A stretch of DNA of 64,000 bases, from NCBI GenBank assembly GCA_035295985.1, contig DATHBT010000004.1, positions 1 through 64,000 on the forward strand, written 5' to 3'. Both the position numbers and the translations under genes were made by a program. The notes beneath the pieces are model-generated. The model was not told where the DNA came from and ran no database searches. It saw nothing but the letters and a program-made list of their open reading frames with translations. This DNA comes from JAIVGV01 sp035295985 (lineage in GTDB: Bacteria > Acidobacteriota > Blastocatellia > Pyrinomonadales > Pyrinomonadaceae). Of the stretch, positions 1 through 7,754 are shown piece after piece (within the stretch, counting starts at the first letter, position 1; every line of letters begins with the position of its first letter).

Positions 1-300
1 GCATTCATAGTTTCGTGAGCGCCGCCACCGGGACAAACGCGTCCCAAAAGTGGGATGTGTGGAAAAACCTGCGCGCCGCCCGCCCCCGTCGCGGCTCGCG
101 GGCGCGGGGTCGCGGCGATTCATTAAGGGATTTGGATTAACCAGGGAGGGTGTCGAGAGATTCGGCTGAGGCGCGGGCGGGCAGGAGAAAACTGCCAATT
201 TTTTGAACCCGGCGTTTGCGCTCGCCGCGCCGGACGTGTGATGCTCACGCGCGCGGTCTCAAGAAGCATATCAGGCGAGACGGAGTGAGGGCGAAGCGAG
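1..300. other. Intergenic, upstream of the creatininase-like gene
   Basis: I see no gene here. A short hairpin (GGGAC at 30-34, GTCCC at 41-45) is followed by TGTGTGGAAAAACC, whose reverse strand carries TTTTCCACA, one base from a DnaA-box consensus. A purine-rich stretch before 301 could serve as ribosome binding site for the first gene. Confidence 0.4.
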
Positions 301-1221
301 ATGAGAATCCCAGGGACGATCAGACGGGCGACCGGGCGCGGCGCGGCGATCCTTCTTCTGCTCTGCGCCGCGCACGCCTCGGACGCCGCGGCGCAGACGG
401 CGGGGAAAACCCGCGCGGGCACGGCCGCGCAAGCCCCCGCGCGCCAGCCTTCAAACGACGCGCGCCCCGACACAGTCTCCACGCGCGAGATGGATCGGAT
501 CAACTGGATGGAGTTCCGCGATCACGTCCCCGCGCGCATCAACACGGTACTCCTGCCGACGGGAACTCTGGAGCCGCACGGCGTCATCAACAACGGTGCA
601 GACAACACCGCGCCGACCGCGATGGCCCGCGCGCTAGCGCGCCGCGTCAACGCCATGATCGCGCCGACGCTGCCCTACGGCATGACCGGAAGCCTTGAGG
701 CTTATCCGGGCGCGTTCCAGATCACGGAATCGGCCTACCGCCCGTTCGTCAAGCAGGTGCTCGAAGGCCTGGCGAAGAACGGCTTCCGCAACATCGTCGT
801 CTTGAACGGCCACGGCGGCCCGCAGACGGCCGTCCTCAACGCGGTCGCCGCCGAGGTCTCCGCCGAGCGCAAGGTGAGGACGCTCGTCGTCAACTGGTGG
901 TCTTTCGCCTCCGACATCACCAGGCAGGTCTTCGGCGAGGACGGCGGCCACGCGGGACTCAACGAGACCGCCTTCATCCAGGCCATCGACCCCACGCTCG
1001 TCCACCCCGAACGCTACAACGCCGATCTCGCCACCGCCTACCCGGCGGCCGGCACGTGGTCGGCCGCGCCCTTCCCCTCCTCCATCGGCCTCTACCAGCC
1101 GGGGCAGGGCTACCCCAAGTTTGATCAGAAGAAGGCCGACGAGTATTTTCAAAAAGTCACAGACAAAGTCGCCGCGCTCATCACGGACACCGTGCGCAAG
1201 TGGGACATGGCCGGACTGTAG
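301..1221 (+). CDS. Secreted creatininase-family amidohydrolase
   Basis: The 306-residue protein has a typical signal peptide (residues about 1-32, basic start, leucine-rich core, AAA/AQ-type end). The mature part resembles the creatininase family of metal-dependent amidohydrolases. GTLEPHG at residues 88-94 carries the expected metal ligands Glu91 and His93, Asp101 follows, and NGHGG at 169-173 carries the conserved His171. In the later HAGExET motif the first Glu is Leu here (HAGLNET, residues 217-223), so the substrate may not be creatinine. The role is probably periplasmic hydrolysis of a cyclic amide or amino-sugar derivative. It converges on dnaE, and a heptad hairpin fills the gap. Confidence 0.8.
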   Translation: MRIPGTIRRATGRGAAILLLLCAAHASDAAAQTAGKTRAGTAAQAPARQPSNDARPDTVSTREMDRINWMEFRDHVPARINTVLLPTGTLEPHGVINNGADNTAPTAMARALARRVNAMIAPTLPYGMTGSLEAYPGAFQITESAYRPFVKQVLEGLAKNGFRNIVVLNGHGGPQTAVLNAVAAEVSAERKVRTLVVNWWSFASDITRQVFGEDGGHAGLNETAFIQAIDPTLVHPERYNADLATAYPAAGTWSAAPFPSSIGLYQPGQGYPKFDQKKADEYFQKVTDKVAALITDTVRKWDMAGL

Positions 1222-1224
1222 AAC

Positions 1225-1316
1225 AGAAGGCAGAAGGCGGAAAGCGGAAGGCATTCGAGAACAGGAGCCGAGCCGGCTTGTCTTGACTGCCTTCCGCTTT
1301 CCGCCTTCTGCCTTCT
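1225..1316. repeat. Heptad-repeat hairpin, 29-bp perfect arms
   Basis: Left arm 1225-1253 and right arm 1288-1316 are exact reverse complements over 29 bp, with a 34-base loop. The left arm divides into 7-base words AGAAGGC, AGAAGGC, GGAAAGC, GGAAGGC. The element fills the space between two convergent stop codons and overlaps the dnaE stop (1317-1315). Confidence 0.9.
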
Positions 1317-2721
1317 AGTTTTGTCCCAGCCACCTGACGCCCACGCCCGCCGCGAGGAGGTCTTCCTGTAAACGGTTGTTCGGATAGACGCGTATGAACT
1401 GCGCGGTCTTCGTCCGCACGGTCAGCCCCTGCTCGCGCAGGTGGAGGTCGATGAAGACCTCGCAGTCTCCGGGGTGCGAGATGAGCGCCTGGTTGACGGC
1501 CTCGCCGACTCTTCGCACGTCCGCGTCGCCGTCCAGCTCGATGACGAGCGCGTCGGCCCTGATGCGCCCGCCGCGGTTGGCGAAGGCCGAGTGCGCAGGC
1601 ACTTTCGCGTTCTCCAAAAGTGTCACCTCGTCGCAGACGAGTGTGAGCGAGCCGTCGCCCTCGCAGCGGCCCGCCGCAACGAGCAGCGCGTCGTTGGCCG
1701 CGTCCTTGCCCTTCTGCTTGAACGCCTCGGGCCAGAGCACGCACTTTATCCCCGCGCCCGACATGTCTTCCAGACGGAAGAAGGCGTAGCGGTCTCCCTT
1801 CTTCGTGTTCCTCACGGTGAAGTCGGACACGACGCCCGCGACCCTCGCGCGCCGCCCCGGCTCGATTGAGTTCAACTCGGAGACGGGCAGGCAGTCGAGC
1901 TGCGCGAGCTTGTCGGCGAAGTCGTCGAGCGGGTGGCCGGAGATGAAGAAGCCGACCGCCGCCTTCTCGTTCGCCAGCAGCTCCTTGTGCGTCCAGGGAT
2001 CGGCGCGCACGGCCGAGAGCTGCGCGCACTCGGCTGCCGCGCGAGCCGCGTCGTCCGTCCCGGCCGCCGCCGCGCCGAACATATCGGCCTGCCCGCTGTC
2101 GCGCTCGCGCCTTCGCCGCGCGCCCAGTTCCAGAGCCTTATCGGCGCAGGCGTGCAGACGCGCGCGCCACTGGTGCGGCGTCTCGCCCGCCGGCCGCAGG
2201 GAGTCGAACGCGCCGGCGCAGACCAGCGATTCGAGCACGCGCTTGCCCGCGGCCTTCTCGCCGACGCGCTCGGCGAAGTCGAAGAGCGACGTGAACGGCT
2301 GCGTGCCGCGCGCCTCGATGATCGCGCCGACGGCCGACTGCCCCAGCCCCTTGATCGCCGCCAGCCCGTAGCGCACCGCGCGCTCGACGGGCGTGAAACC
2401 CGGCCCCGACTCGTTCACGTCGGGCGGCAGCATCCTGATCCCCTGCGCCCGCAGCTCCGACGCGTATTTAAAAATCTTCGCCGCGTCGTCCGTCACGTTC
2501 GTCATGACGGCCGCGTAGAAGTGCTCCGGGTAGTGCGCCTTCAGGTAAGCCGTCTGGTACGCGACGTGCGCGTAGGCCACAGAGTGGCTGTTGGCCGAGA
2601 GCAGCCCGTTGACGAAATAGTTGTGGTGCGGCGCGCGCATCGTCATGTTGTAGGTCTTCTCGACCCCGACGGGCGTGACGCGCACGATTCTGGTCTTCTT
2701 AACTTTCATCTCAGCCGTCAT
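1315..2721 (-). CDS. dnaE: DNA polymerase III alpha subunit, C-terminal half with split-intein IntC
   Basis: This 468-residue product is the second half of the replicative polymerase. Residues 1-44 are an intein C-terminal domain (blocks F and G) ending NGLLSAN. From residue 45 the DnaE extein resumes with SHSVAYAHVAYQT, the conserved segment that normally follows GFNK. The rest carries the fingers end, helix-hairpin-helix region, a clamp-binding-type QADMF motif and the OB/C-terminal domains. The start ATG (2721-2719) shares ATGA with the endonuclease stop, so I prefer it to the longer frame opening at 2889. IntN and this gene are in the same frame; the gene between is not. A complete polymerase should form by trans-splicing with the product of 3502-6135: 768 plus 424 residues, a normal DnaE length. 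Confidence 0.93.
   Translation of the reverse strand: MTAEMKVKKTRIVRVTPVGVEKTYNMTMRAPHHNYFVNGLLSANSHSVAYAHVAYQTAYLKAHYPEHFYAAVMTNVTDDAAKIFKYASELRAQGIRMLPPDVNESGPGFTPVERAVRYGLAAIKGLGQSAVGAIIEARGTQPFTSLFDFAERVGEKAAGKRVLESLVCAGAFDSLRPAGETPHQWRARLHACADKALELGARRRRERDSGQADMFGAAAAGTDDAARAAAECAQLSAVRADPWTHKELLANEKAAVGFFISGHPLDDFADKLAQLDCLPVSELNSIEPGRRARVAGVVSDFTVRNTKKGDRYAFFRLEDMSGAGIKCVLWPEAFKQKGKDAANDALLVAAGRCEGDGSLTLVCDEVTLLENAKVPAHSAFANRGGRIRADALVIELDGDADVRRVGEAVNQALISHPGDCEVFIDLHLREQGLTVRTKTAQFIRVYPNNRLQEDLLAAGVGVRWLGQN
2590..2721 (-). other. Split intein C-terminal domain (IntC), 44 residues
   Basis: The region encodes a short start segment, then KTRIVRVTPVGVEKTYNMTM and a HHNYFVNG block F, ending in the block G residues LLSAN. 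Terminal Asn44 is the residue that cyclises during splicing. The penultimate residue is Ala rather than the usual His, as in cyanobacterial DnaE IntC. The +1 extein residue is Ser (codon 2589-2587), a valid nucleophile. All residues needed for splicing are present. Confidence 0.9.
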
Positions 2722-3524
2722 AGACACTCTCTGAGCAGTCCGTATTTTCTCGACAGGCGCGGCCCGCCGCCCCGATAGATGTAGCGCGCGATCAAAGTAA
2801 CGTCCGCGCGATGCGACCACTGGACAAAGCGGATCGAGCCGTTCTCGTGAACGCGGTTGTCCGAAATCCCCAGACGGCAGATCAGCCACATCCGCAACTC
2901 CGCGACCAGTCGCTCGCTCCCGCAGAAGCCGACGAGCACCCTTCCGTCCGAGCGGCGGCTCACCGTGCCGTCTCCGTCGAACAGGCCGCGCGCGAGGTGC
3001 GGCATCAGGTCTTCGGCGAGGAGTGGCAGGAACGTTGCGTGACTCTTGCGCGGGACGACGCCGAAGCGCGCGAGGTCAGCGGCCATGCGCCGCGAGTGAC
3101 ATACGGCCCGATGCATCGGCCGGTGTCGCTGTGCCTTCGGCCCGATGCGGAGCACGGGGTGTTGAAGGCCGAGGAAGTCGCGGAAGCCTTCCGCCGCCTC
3201 GCGGTCGATCATCTGCAAGCCGACGAGTGGCGAGCCTGTCTTTGACTCAATCACGTAACCGTCCGTGATGAGCAGGCCGAGCCAGTATGCCTTTGCGGGC
3301 GAGTCCACGACGGCGAAGGCGGCCTCGTCGAAACGCTTTTTGTAGTCGGCGAAGCCGCCGCGTCGCCCGACGCCGTGACGTTCGAGCACGTCGTAAACGG
3401 TCTTCTTAGTTTTAAAGGGGATGGCTTTCAGTATCTCGCCCGCGCTCAGGCCGCCGCGATACTGCTCGACGATGAAGCCCTCCACCTCCGGCGTGGGCCT
3501 CTTATTCCACGCGGGATGCGGCAT
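2718..3524 (-). CDS. Free-standing LAGLIDADG homing endonuclease between dnaE halves
   Basis: The 268-residue protein has an N-terminal helix-turn-helix-like part (about residues 14-55, ending KKTVYDVLERHGV) and two LAGLIDADG helices: YWLGLLITDGYV at 80-91 (acidic Asp88) and HLARGLFDGDG at 176-186 (acidic Asp185). It should cut an intein-less dnaE allele. It is in a different frame from both dnaE halves. Its ATG (3524-3522) lies inside the IntN coding sequence, behind GGAGGTGG, and overlaps the end of that gene by 23 bp. Its TGA overlaps the ATG of the IntC gene. In ordinary inteins this domain is fused in frame; here it is a separate translation unit. G+C resembles the neighbours, so it is not obviously a recent arrival. 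Confidence 0.9.
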   Translation of the reverse strand: MPHPAWNKRPTPEVEGFIVEQYRGGLSAGEILKAIPFKTKKTVYDVLERHGVGRRGGFADYKKRFDEAAFAVVDSPAKAYWLGLLITDGYVIESKTGSPLVGLQMIDREAAEGFRDFLGLQHPVLRIGPKAQRHRPMHRAVCHSRRMAADLARFGVVPRKSHATFLPLLAEDLMPHLARGLFDGDGTVSRRSDGRVLVGFCGSERLVAELRMWLICRLGISDNRVHENGSIRFVQWSHRADVTLIARYIYRGGGPRLSRKYGLLRECL

Positions 3525-6135
3525 ACTCGGCCACCTCCGGCGAGAAGTTGAGTTCCAGACCGCGCTCGATGATCTCCCTCAACGGCAGGTAGCCCTCGTC
3601 GGTGTAAAACTTGTGGTCGAGCGTGCAGCGGATCGTCAGCCCTTCCTCAGTCTCCACCTCGACCACCTCTTTCTCGCCCGTCTCGAAAGCCTCGACGATT
3701 TCGTTGGCGAAGACCCGCTCGCCGTCGAAACTGAAAGTCCGCTTGATGCCGGCCCGGCCCTCGGCGATCTCCCTGATCGCCACGAGTTCGCCGGTGTCCG
3801 CGTCAACCACTTCGGCGTCGCCGGTCAGGCAGCGGTTGAAGCCGTAGTCGGCGAACTGCGCCATCAATCGGAAAATTTCTCTGGCGGTCTTCTTCTGAAT
3901 CTTGTTCTTCGAGCACCCGGCGATGAACTTCTCCTCATGGACGGCCATCTCCTCGCGGTTCTTCTTGCCCATCGCGCGGCGCATCAGGTCGGCGTCGCCC
4001 AGGCTGTAGCCGCCGAGTTTTTGGGCGAGCTGCATGATCTGTTCCTGATAGACGAGGATGCCGTAGGTGTTCGAGAGGATCGGCTCCATCTCCGGCGTCG
4101 GGTACTCGACCGGCTTCTTGCCGTGGTGCCGGTCGATGTAGTCGTCCACCATCCCGCCGTCCAATGGCCCCGGCCGGTACAAGGCGTTTAAGGCCGAGAG
4201 GTCTTCGATGGATTTGGGCTTGAGCTTGCGGCAGATCTCCTGCATCCCCGTCGATTCGAACTGGAAGATGGCCTCGGTGTGGCCCTGCCCGAACAGCTCG
4301 TAGGTCTTCTCGTCGTCGAGCGGTATCTCGTGCCAGTCGATCTCGCGGTCGTGCATCTCGCGGATCGTCTTGCAGCACTGGTCGATGATGGTCAGCGTGG
4401 TCAGGCCGAGGAAGTCCATCTTGAGCATGCCGGTCTTTTCCAGATCGGACATCTCGAACTGCGTGGTGAACTCCTGCTTGTTGTTGACGGCTACGGGTAT
4501 CAGCTCTTCGAGGGGTTTGGGCGAGATGACGACGCCCGCGGCGTGGACGGACGAGTGGCGCGCGCAGCCTTCGAGCCGGCGGGCGATGTCGATCACTTTT
4601 TTGACCTGCGCGTCGGTCTCGAAAGCCTGCTTGAGTTCGGGGACGGTTTCGAGCGCCTGCGTGATCGAGACGTTGCGGCCGCGGACGGGCGGCGGGATGA
4701 GCTTGGCGATCTTCTCCACGTCGGCGTAGGGCATGTCGAGCGCGCGGCCCACGTCCTTGATCGCGGCCTTCGAGGCCATCGTCCCGAAGGTGATGATCTG
4801 GCAGACGGAGTCGCGGCCGTAGAGCTGCGTGACGTGGTTGATGACCTCGGCGCGACCCTGGACGCAGAAGTCGATGTCGATGTCGGGCATCGACACGCGC
4901 TCCGGGTTCAGGAAGCGCTCGAAGAGGAGATCGTACTGGAGCGGGTCAACGTCCGTGATCTCCAGGCAGTAGGCGACGAGCGAGCCGGCGGCCGAGCCGC
5001 GGCCGGGGCCGACGGGGATGCGTTTGTCCTTGGCGAACCTGATGAAGTCCCAGACGATGAGGAAGTAGGACGGAAAGCCCATCCGCTTGATCATCTCGAT
5101 CTCGGCGGAGATGCGCTGCTGGTAGTCGCTCATCGGGTGCTTGAGCGATCCGGCGGCGCGCATCCTGTCCCAGACGATCTCGCGGCGCTTCTCGTAGCCC
5201 TCGCGGACGACCTTCTCGAAGTACTCGTCAATCGTGAGGTCGCCTTCCTCGCGCGGGATCGGGAAGACGGGCAGGTGGTTCTCGCCGAGCGGGAGTTTCA
5301 GGTCGCACATCTCGGCGACTTCGAGCGTGCGCGCGACGGCGTCGGGGATGTGCTTGAAGATGTCGCGCATCTCGTCCGCGGTGCGGACGTACCACTGCGG
5401 GCCGCCGAAGCGCATCCGGTCGGTGTCGTTGACCGTGCGCCCCGTGCCGATGCAGAGCATCACGTCGTGGGCCTCGTAGTCGTCCCGGTTGAGGTAGTGC
5501 GCGTCGTTGGTGGCGACGAGCGGGATCGCGGTGCGCTTGGAGAGTTCGATCAAGTCCTTGTTGATCTTGATCTGATCTTCGAGCTGGTGATCCTGAATCT
5601 CTAAAAAGTAGTTGCCGCGGCCGAGTATGTCCTGGAATTCGTGGGCGGCTTTGGCGGCTTCGTCGAACTTGCCGTTTTTGAGGTGCGCCTGGGGCACGCC
5701 GGAGAGGCAGGCGGAGAGGCCGATGAGTCCGCCGCTGAACTCGGAGAGTAGCTCGCGGTCGATGCGGGGCTTGCGATAAAAACCTTCGCGGAACGCCTTC
5801 GAGGTGAGGCGCACGAGGTTGTGGTAGCCCTCTCGATCCTTCGCGAGCAGGATCATGTGGTTGTAGGGCTTCTCGCCGCGCTTCGTCTCCGGCTTGTCGA
5901 AGCGGCTGCCGGGGGCCAGGTAGATTTCGCAGCCGATCAGAGGCTTCACGTCGTGCGCCTTCATCTCCTTGTAGAAGGAGACCGCGCCGTACATGTTGCC
6001 GTGGTCGGTCATGGCGCAGGCGGGCATGCCCAGCTCTTTGACGCGCTCGGCGAGCGGCTTGATCTGGATCGCGCCGTCGAGGAGTGAAAAGTCTGTGTGT
6101 AAGTGCAGGTGAACGAAGTCTGATTTAGTAGGCAT
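3502..6135 (-). CDS. dnaE: DNA polymerase III alpha subunit, N-terminal half with split-intein IntN
   Basis: The 877-residue product holds DnaE residues 1-768 followed by a 109-residue intein N-terminal domain. The PHP domain opens with HLHLHTDFSLLDG. The catalytic acidic residues of the C-family polymerase appear in PDIDID (Asp420, Asp422) and KMDFLGL (Asp574). The extein stops at FADYGFNR, where bacterial DnaE normally reads GFNKSHS, and Cys769 starts the intein. The gene ends in TAA at 3504-3502, just inside the endonuclease gene. Leading-strand replication would depend on trans-splicing with the product of 1315-2721 unless another dnaE exists elsewhere in the genome. Confidence 0.95.
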   Translation of the reverse strand: MPTKSDFVHLHLHTDFSLLDGAIQIKPLAERVKELGMPACAMTDHGNMYGAVSFYKEMKAHDVKPLIGCEIYLAPGSRFDKPETKRGEKPYNHMILLAKDREGYHNLVRLTSKAFREGFYRKPRIDRELLSEFSGGLIGLSACLSGVPQAHLKNGKFDEAAKAAHEFQDILGRGNYFLEIQDHQLEDQIKINKDLIELSKRTAIPLVATNDAHYLNRDDYEAHDVMLCIGTGRTVNDTDRMRFGGPQWYVRTADEMRDIFKHIPDAVARTLEVAEMCDLKLPLGENHLPVFPIPREEGDLTIDEYFEKVVREGYEKRREIVWDRMRAAGSLKHPMSDYQQRISAEIEMIKRMGFPSYFLIVWDFIRFAKDKRIPVGPGRGSAAGSLVAYCLEITDVDPLQYDLLFERFLNPERVSMPDIDIDFCVQGRAEVINHVTQLYGRDSVCQIITFGTMASKAAIKDVGRALDMPYADVEKIAKLIPPPVRGRNVSITQALETVPELKQAFETDAQVKKVIDIARRLEGCARHSSVHAAGVVISPKPLEELIPVAVNNKQEFTTQFEMSDLEKTGMLKMDFLGLTTLTIIDQCCKTIREMHDREIDWHEIPLDDEKTYELFGQGHTEAIFQFESTGMQEICRKLKPKSIEDLSALNALYRPGPLDGGMVDDYIDRHHGKKPVEYPTPEMEPILSNTYGILVYQEQIMQLAQKLGGYSLGDADLMRRAMGKKNREEMAVHEEKFIAGCSKNKIQKKTAREIFRLMAQFADYGFNRCLTGDAEVVDADTGELVAIREIAEGRAGIKRTFSFDGERVFANEIVEAFETGEKEVVEVETEEGLTIRCTLDHKFYTDEGYLPLREIIERGLELNFSPEVAEYAASRVE
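3505..3831 (-). other. Split intein N-terminal domain (IntN), 109 residues
   Basis: The domain starts with Cys (codon 3831-3829) in CLTGDAEVVD (block A) and carries the block B segment IRCTLDHKF, with the conserved Thr and His (domain residues 70 and 73). It ends 36 residues later at a stop codon, with no endonuclease fused. Its length fits known IntN pieces of naturally split inteins. The ribosome binding site and start of the next gene are embedded in its last codons. Confidence 0.9.
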
Positions 6136-6617
6136 CGGGAGCGACGGTGAAAGTGTTGTTCAGGAAAACTGTCTGGACCGAGCCGGCGGTACGAAGGGGC
6201 CGCGCCAGAACAGCGACGCGGCCCGCCCGTAGGAGCTTCGAGCGACGGAAGAATAGCACACGGTGCAAGCCCCGCCGCGCGCCGAGATCGCCCCGGAAGT
6301 TTTCCACAGGTGGAAAACTTCCGGGGAGCGCGGCTTTGCCAGCAAATTCAAGCTAAACGCTTGATATTGGACTCGGCAGTCGGCGCGAGTCCAACATCTT
6401 GGGCCGGCGGGCGAACTCGCGGGGGCGGGCGGTTGCCGTTCGGGCTGGCGGCGGCCTTGAGCGGTCTGCTCGGTTCGGCGGGCCATCCGTTAAGGCGTCA
6501 AGTCTGTGAAGCTCAAGCAACCGGCAACTGACCACCGGCCACCGCCGGCGGGATGAAGTCGGCCGCCGCGTGTGGCATAGTTATAATCATCTGAAAACTT
6601 CGTCGAGGGGGAAGCAG
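6136..6617. other. Divergent intergenic region upstream of dnaE
   Basis: I see no gene in these 480 bases. They hold a 36-bp near-continuous palindrome (6291-6326), a weaker 9-bp inverted repeat (TTGGACTCG at 6367-6375, CGAGTCCAA at 6386-6394) and a TATAAT at 6582-6587 that could be the -10 box for the rightward gene. Confidence 0.5.
6291..6326. repeat. Perfect 17-bp inverted repeat with 2-bp centre
   Basis: Positions 6291-6307 and 6310-6326 are exact reverse complements around AG. The centre contains TTTTCCACA on the plus strand. No T-run follows on either side, so it does not look like a simple terminator. It lies about 155 bases upstream of the dnaE start. Confidence 0.85.
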
Positions 6618-7604
6618 TTGAAAGCAGCACTGGCAGCGGCGACGGCGGCGGCGCTGTGCGCACTCGCGCTCGCCGCCTACGAGCGCGCGCCGCGGGCTTT
6701 GGACGGGCAAAAGGCCGCGCCCGCAGCGCCGGGCCCGGCGACGGGCGCGGGGCAGAACGGGGCGCCCGCGCGCGCGGGCTACGGCGCGCCCGTCGTGCTC
6801 GGGCACCTCGAAGACAAGAGCATCAGGGAGAGCAGCGGCCTCGCCGCCTCGCGCCTCGCGCCCGGCCTCTTCTGGACGCACAACGACGCGAACGGCGACC
6901 CCGTCATCTACGCCTTCGACCGGCAGGGCAAGAGCCGCGGCGCGTGGCGCGTGGCCGGCGCGACCATGGACGACTGGGAGGACATTGCCGCCGGCCCCGG
7001 CCCGCAGGGACGTCCGTACCTCTACGTGGGCGACATCGGCGACAACAAGGGCAACCGCGACCGGATAATCGTCTATCGCTTCCCCGAGCCGGCCGCCGGG
7101 GAAGCGGCCGGAGACACACGACTCGCGACGGAGGCGGCCGAGTCCGTCGCGCTGAAGTACCCGGACGGGAGCCAGGACGCAGAGACGCTGATGGTTCACC
7201 CGCGGACGGGCGACATCTACGTGGTCACTAAAGTCGGCTTCGCCGCGGCGGGCGTCTATAAGCTGAGCGCGCCGCAGCCGTTCACCGGGGTTCATACCCT
7301 TAAGCGCGTGGGGCGGTTGAGCACGCCCGGCGTCTTCGGCGGCCTGTTCACGGGCGGCGACATCTCGCCGGACGGCAGGCGCGTCGTGCTCTGCGATTAC
7401 GCGGGGGCTTACGAGCTGGAACTGCCGGCGGGTGTTTCAGACTTCGACCGCGTCTGGGCGCAGCCGCTCAAGCCCGTTGCCGTGGGCGAGCGCCGGCAGG
7501 GCGAGGCGATCAGTTACAGCCACGACGGCTCGTCGATTCTGGCGACCAGCGAGAAGCGCCCGACGCCGCTGATAGAAGTCACGCGGGCCGACCCCGGGAA
7601 GTAA
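6618..7604 (+). CDS. Secreted beta-propeller-like protein of unknown function
   Basis: The 328-residue protein starts with a signal peptide-like segment. I place the start at TTG 6618, behind GAGGGGGAA at 6605-6613; an upstream ATG at 6570 lies before a TATAAT box and has no clear binding site. The body has repeated short motifs typical of a six- or seven-bladed propeller (SSGLAAS, DNAN-type turns, YVGDIGDNKGNR, GDIYVVTK, GGDISPDGRRVVLCDY). The pattern resembles secreted phytase-like or SdiA-regulated propellers, but I cannot name the substrate. A bidirectional terminator element follows. Confidence 0.7.
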   Translation: MKAALAAATAAALCALALAAYERAPRALDGQKAAPAAPGPATGAGQNGAPARAGYGAPVVLGHLEDKSIRESSGLAASRLAPGLFWTHNDANGDPVIYAFDRQGKSRGAWRVAGATMDDWEDIAAGPGPQGRPYLYVGDIGDNKGNRDRIIVYRFPEPAAGEAAGDTRLATEAAESVALKYPDGSQDAETLMVHPRTGDIYVVTKVGFAAAGVYKLSAPQPFTGVHTLKRVGRLSTPGVFGGLFTGGDISPDGRRVVLCDYAGAYELELPAGVSDFDRVWAQPLKPVAVGERRQGEAISYSHDGSSILATSEKRPTPLIEVTRADPGK

Positions 7605-7617
7605 GAACCCTTAAAGA

Positions 7618-7733
7618 TTAGCCACGGAGGGCACAGAGGACGCCGAGCAAAGGCAGAAGGGCCGATCCGAAATCCGAGAGTTTCGGATCGGCCCTTCTTT
7701 TTTCTCTGAGCTCTCTGTGCCCTCTGCGGCTAA
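7618..7733. repeat. Palindromic intergenic element, copy 1
   Basis: The outer arms (TTAGCCAC at the left, GGCTAA at the right) enclose a perfect 16-bp inner stem (7657-7672 with 7681-7696). A second copy with the same outer and inner arms lies at 20585-20708. Both copies sit between convergent genes. Confidence 0.85.
7657..7704. terminator. Bidirectional rho-independent terminator
   Basis: A 16-bp perfect stem (7657-7672, 7681-7696) with an 8-base loop is followed by CTTTTTTT on the plus strand. It would end the propeller transcript. The minus-strand peptidase transcript enters from the other side with a weaker U-run. Confidence 0.8.
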
Positions 7734-7754
7734 ACCCACTCAGAACTGCACCGC

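Noticed and set aside
2718..3524. The three-part dnaE locus as a simple sequencing-error artefact of one contiguous intein
   Set aside because: Two separate frameshifts would have to fall exactly at the domain borders and also create a good binding site with start and an ATGA overlap. This is unlikely, though read support should still be checked.
4279..5604. Long plus-strand open frame antisense to dnaE (441 codons)
   Set aside because: Low-complexity shadow of the DnaE coding strand; no recognisable motif or binding site.
6570..6617. ATG 6570 as start of the propeller gene
   Set aside because: It lies upstream of a TATAAT box and lacks a binding site; TTG 6618 has GAGGGGGAA and begins the signal-peptide-like segment.
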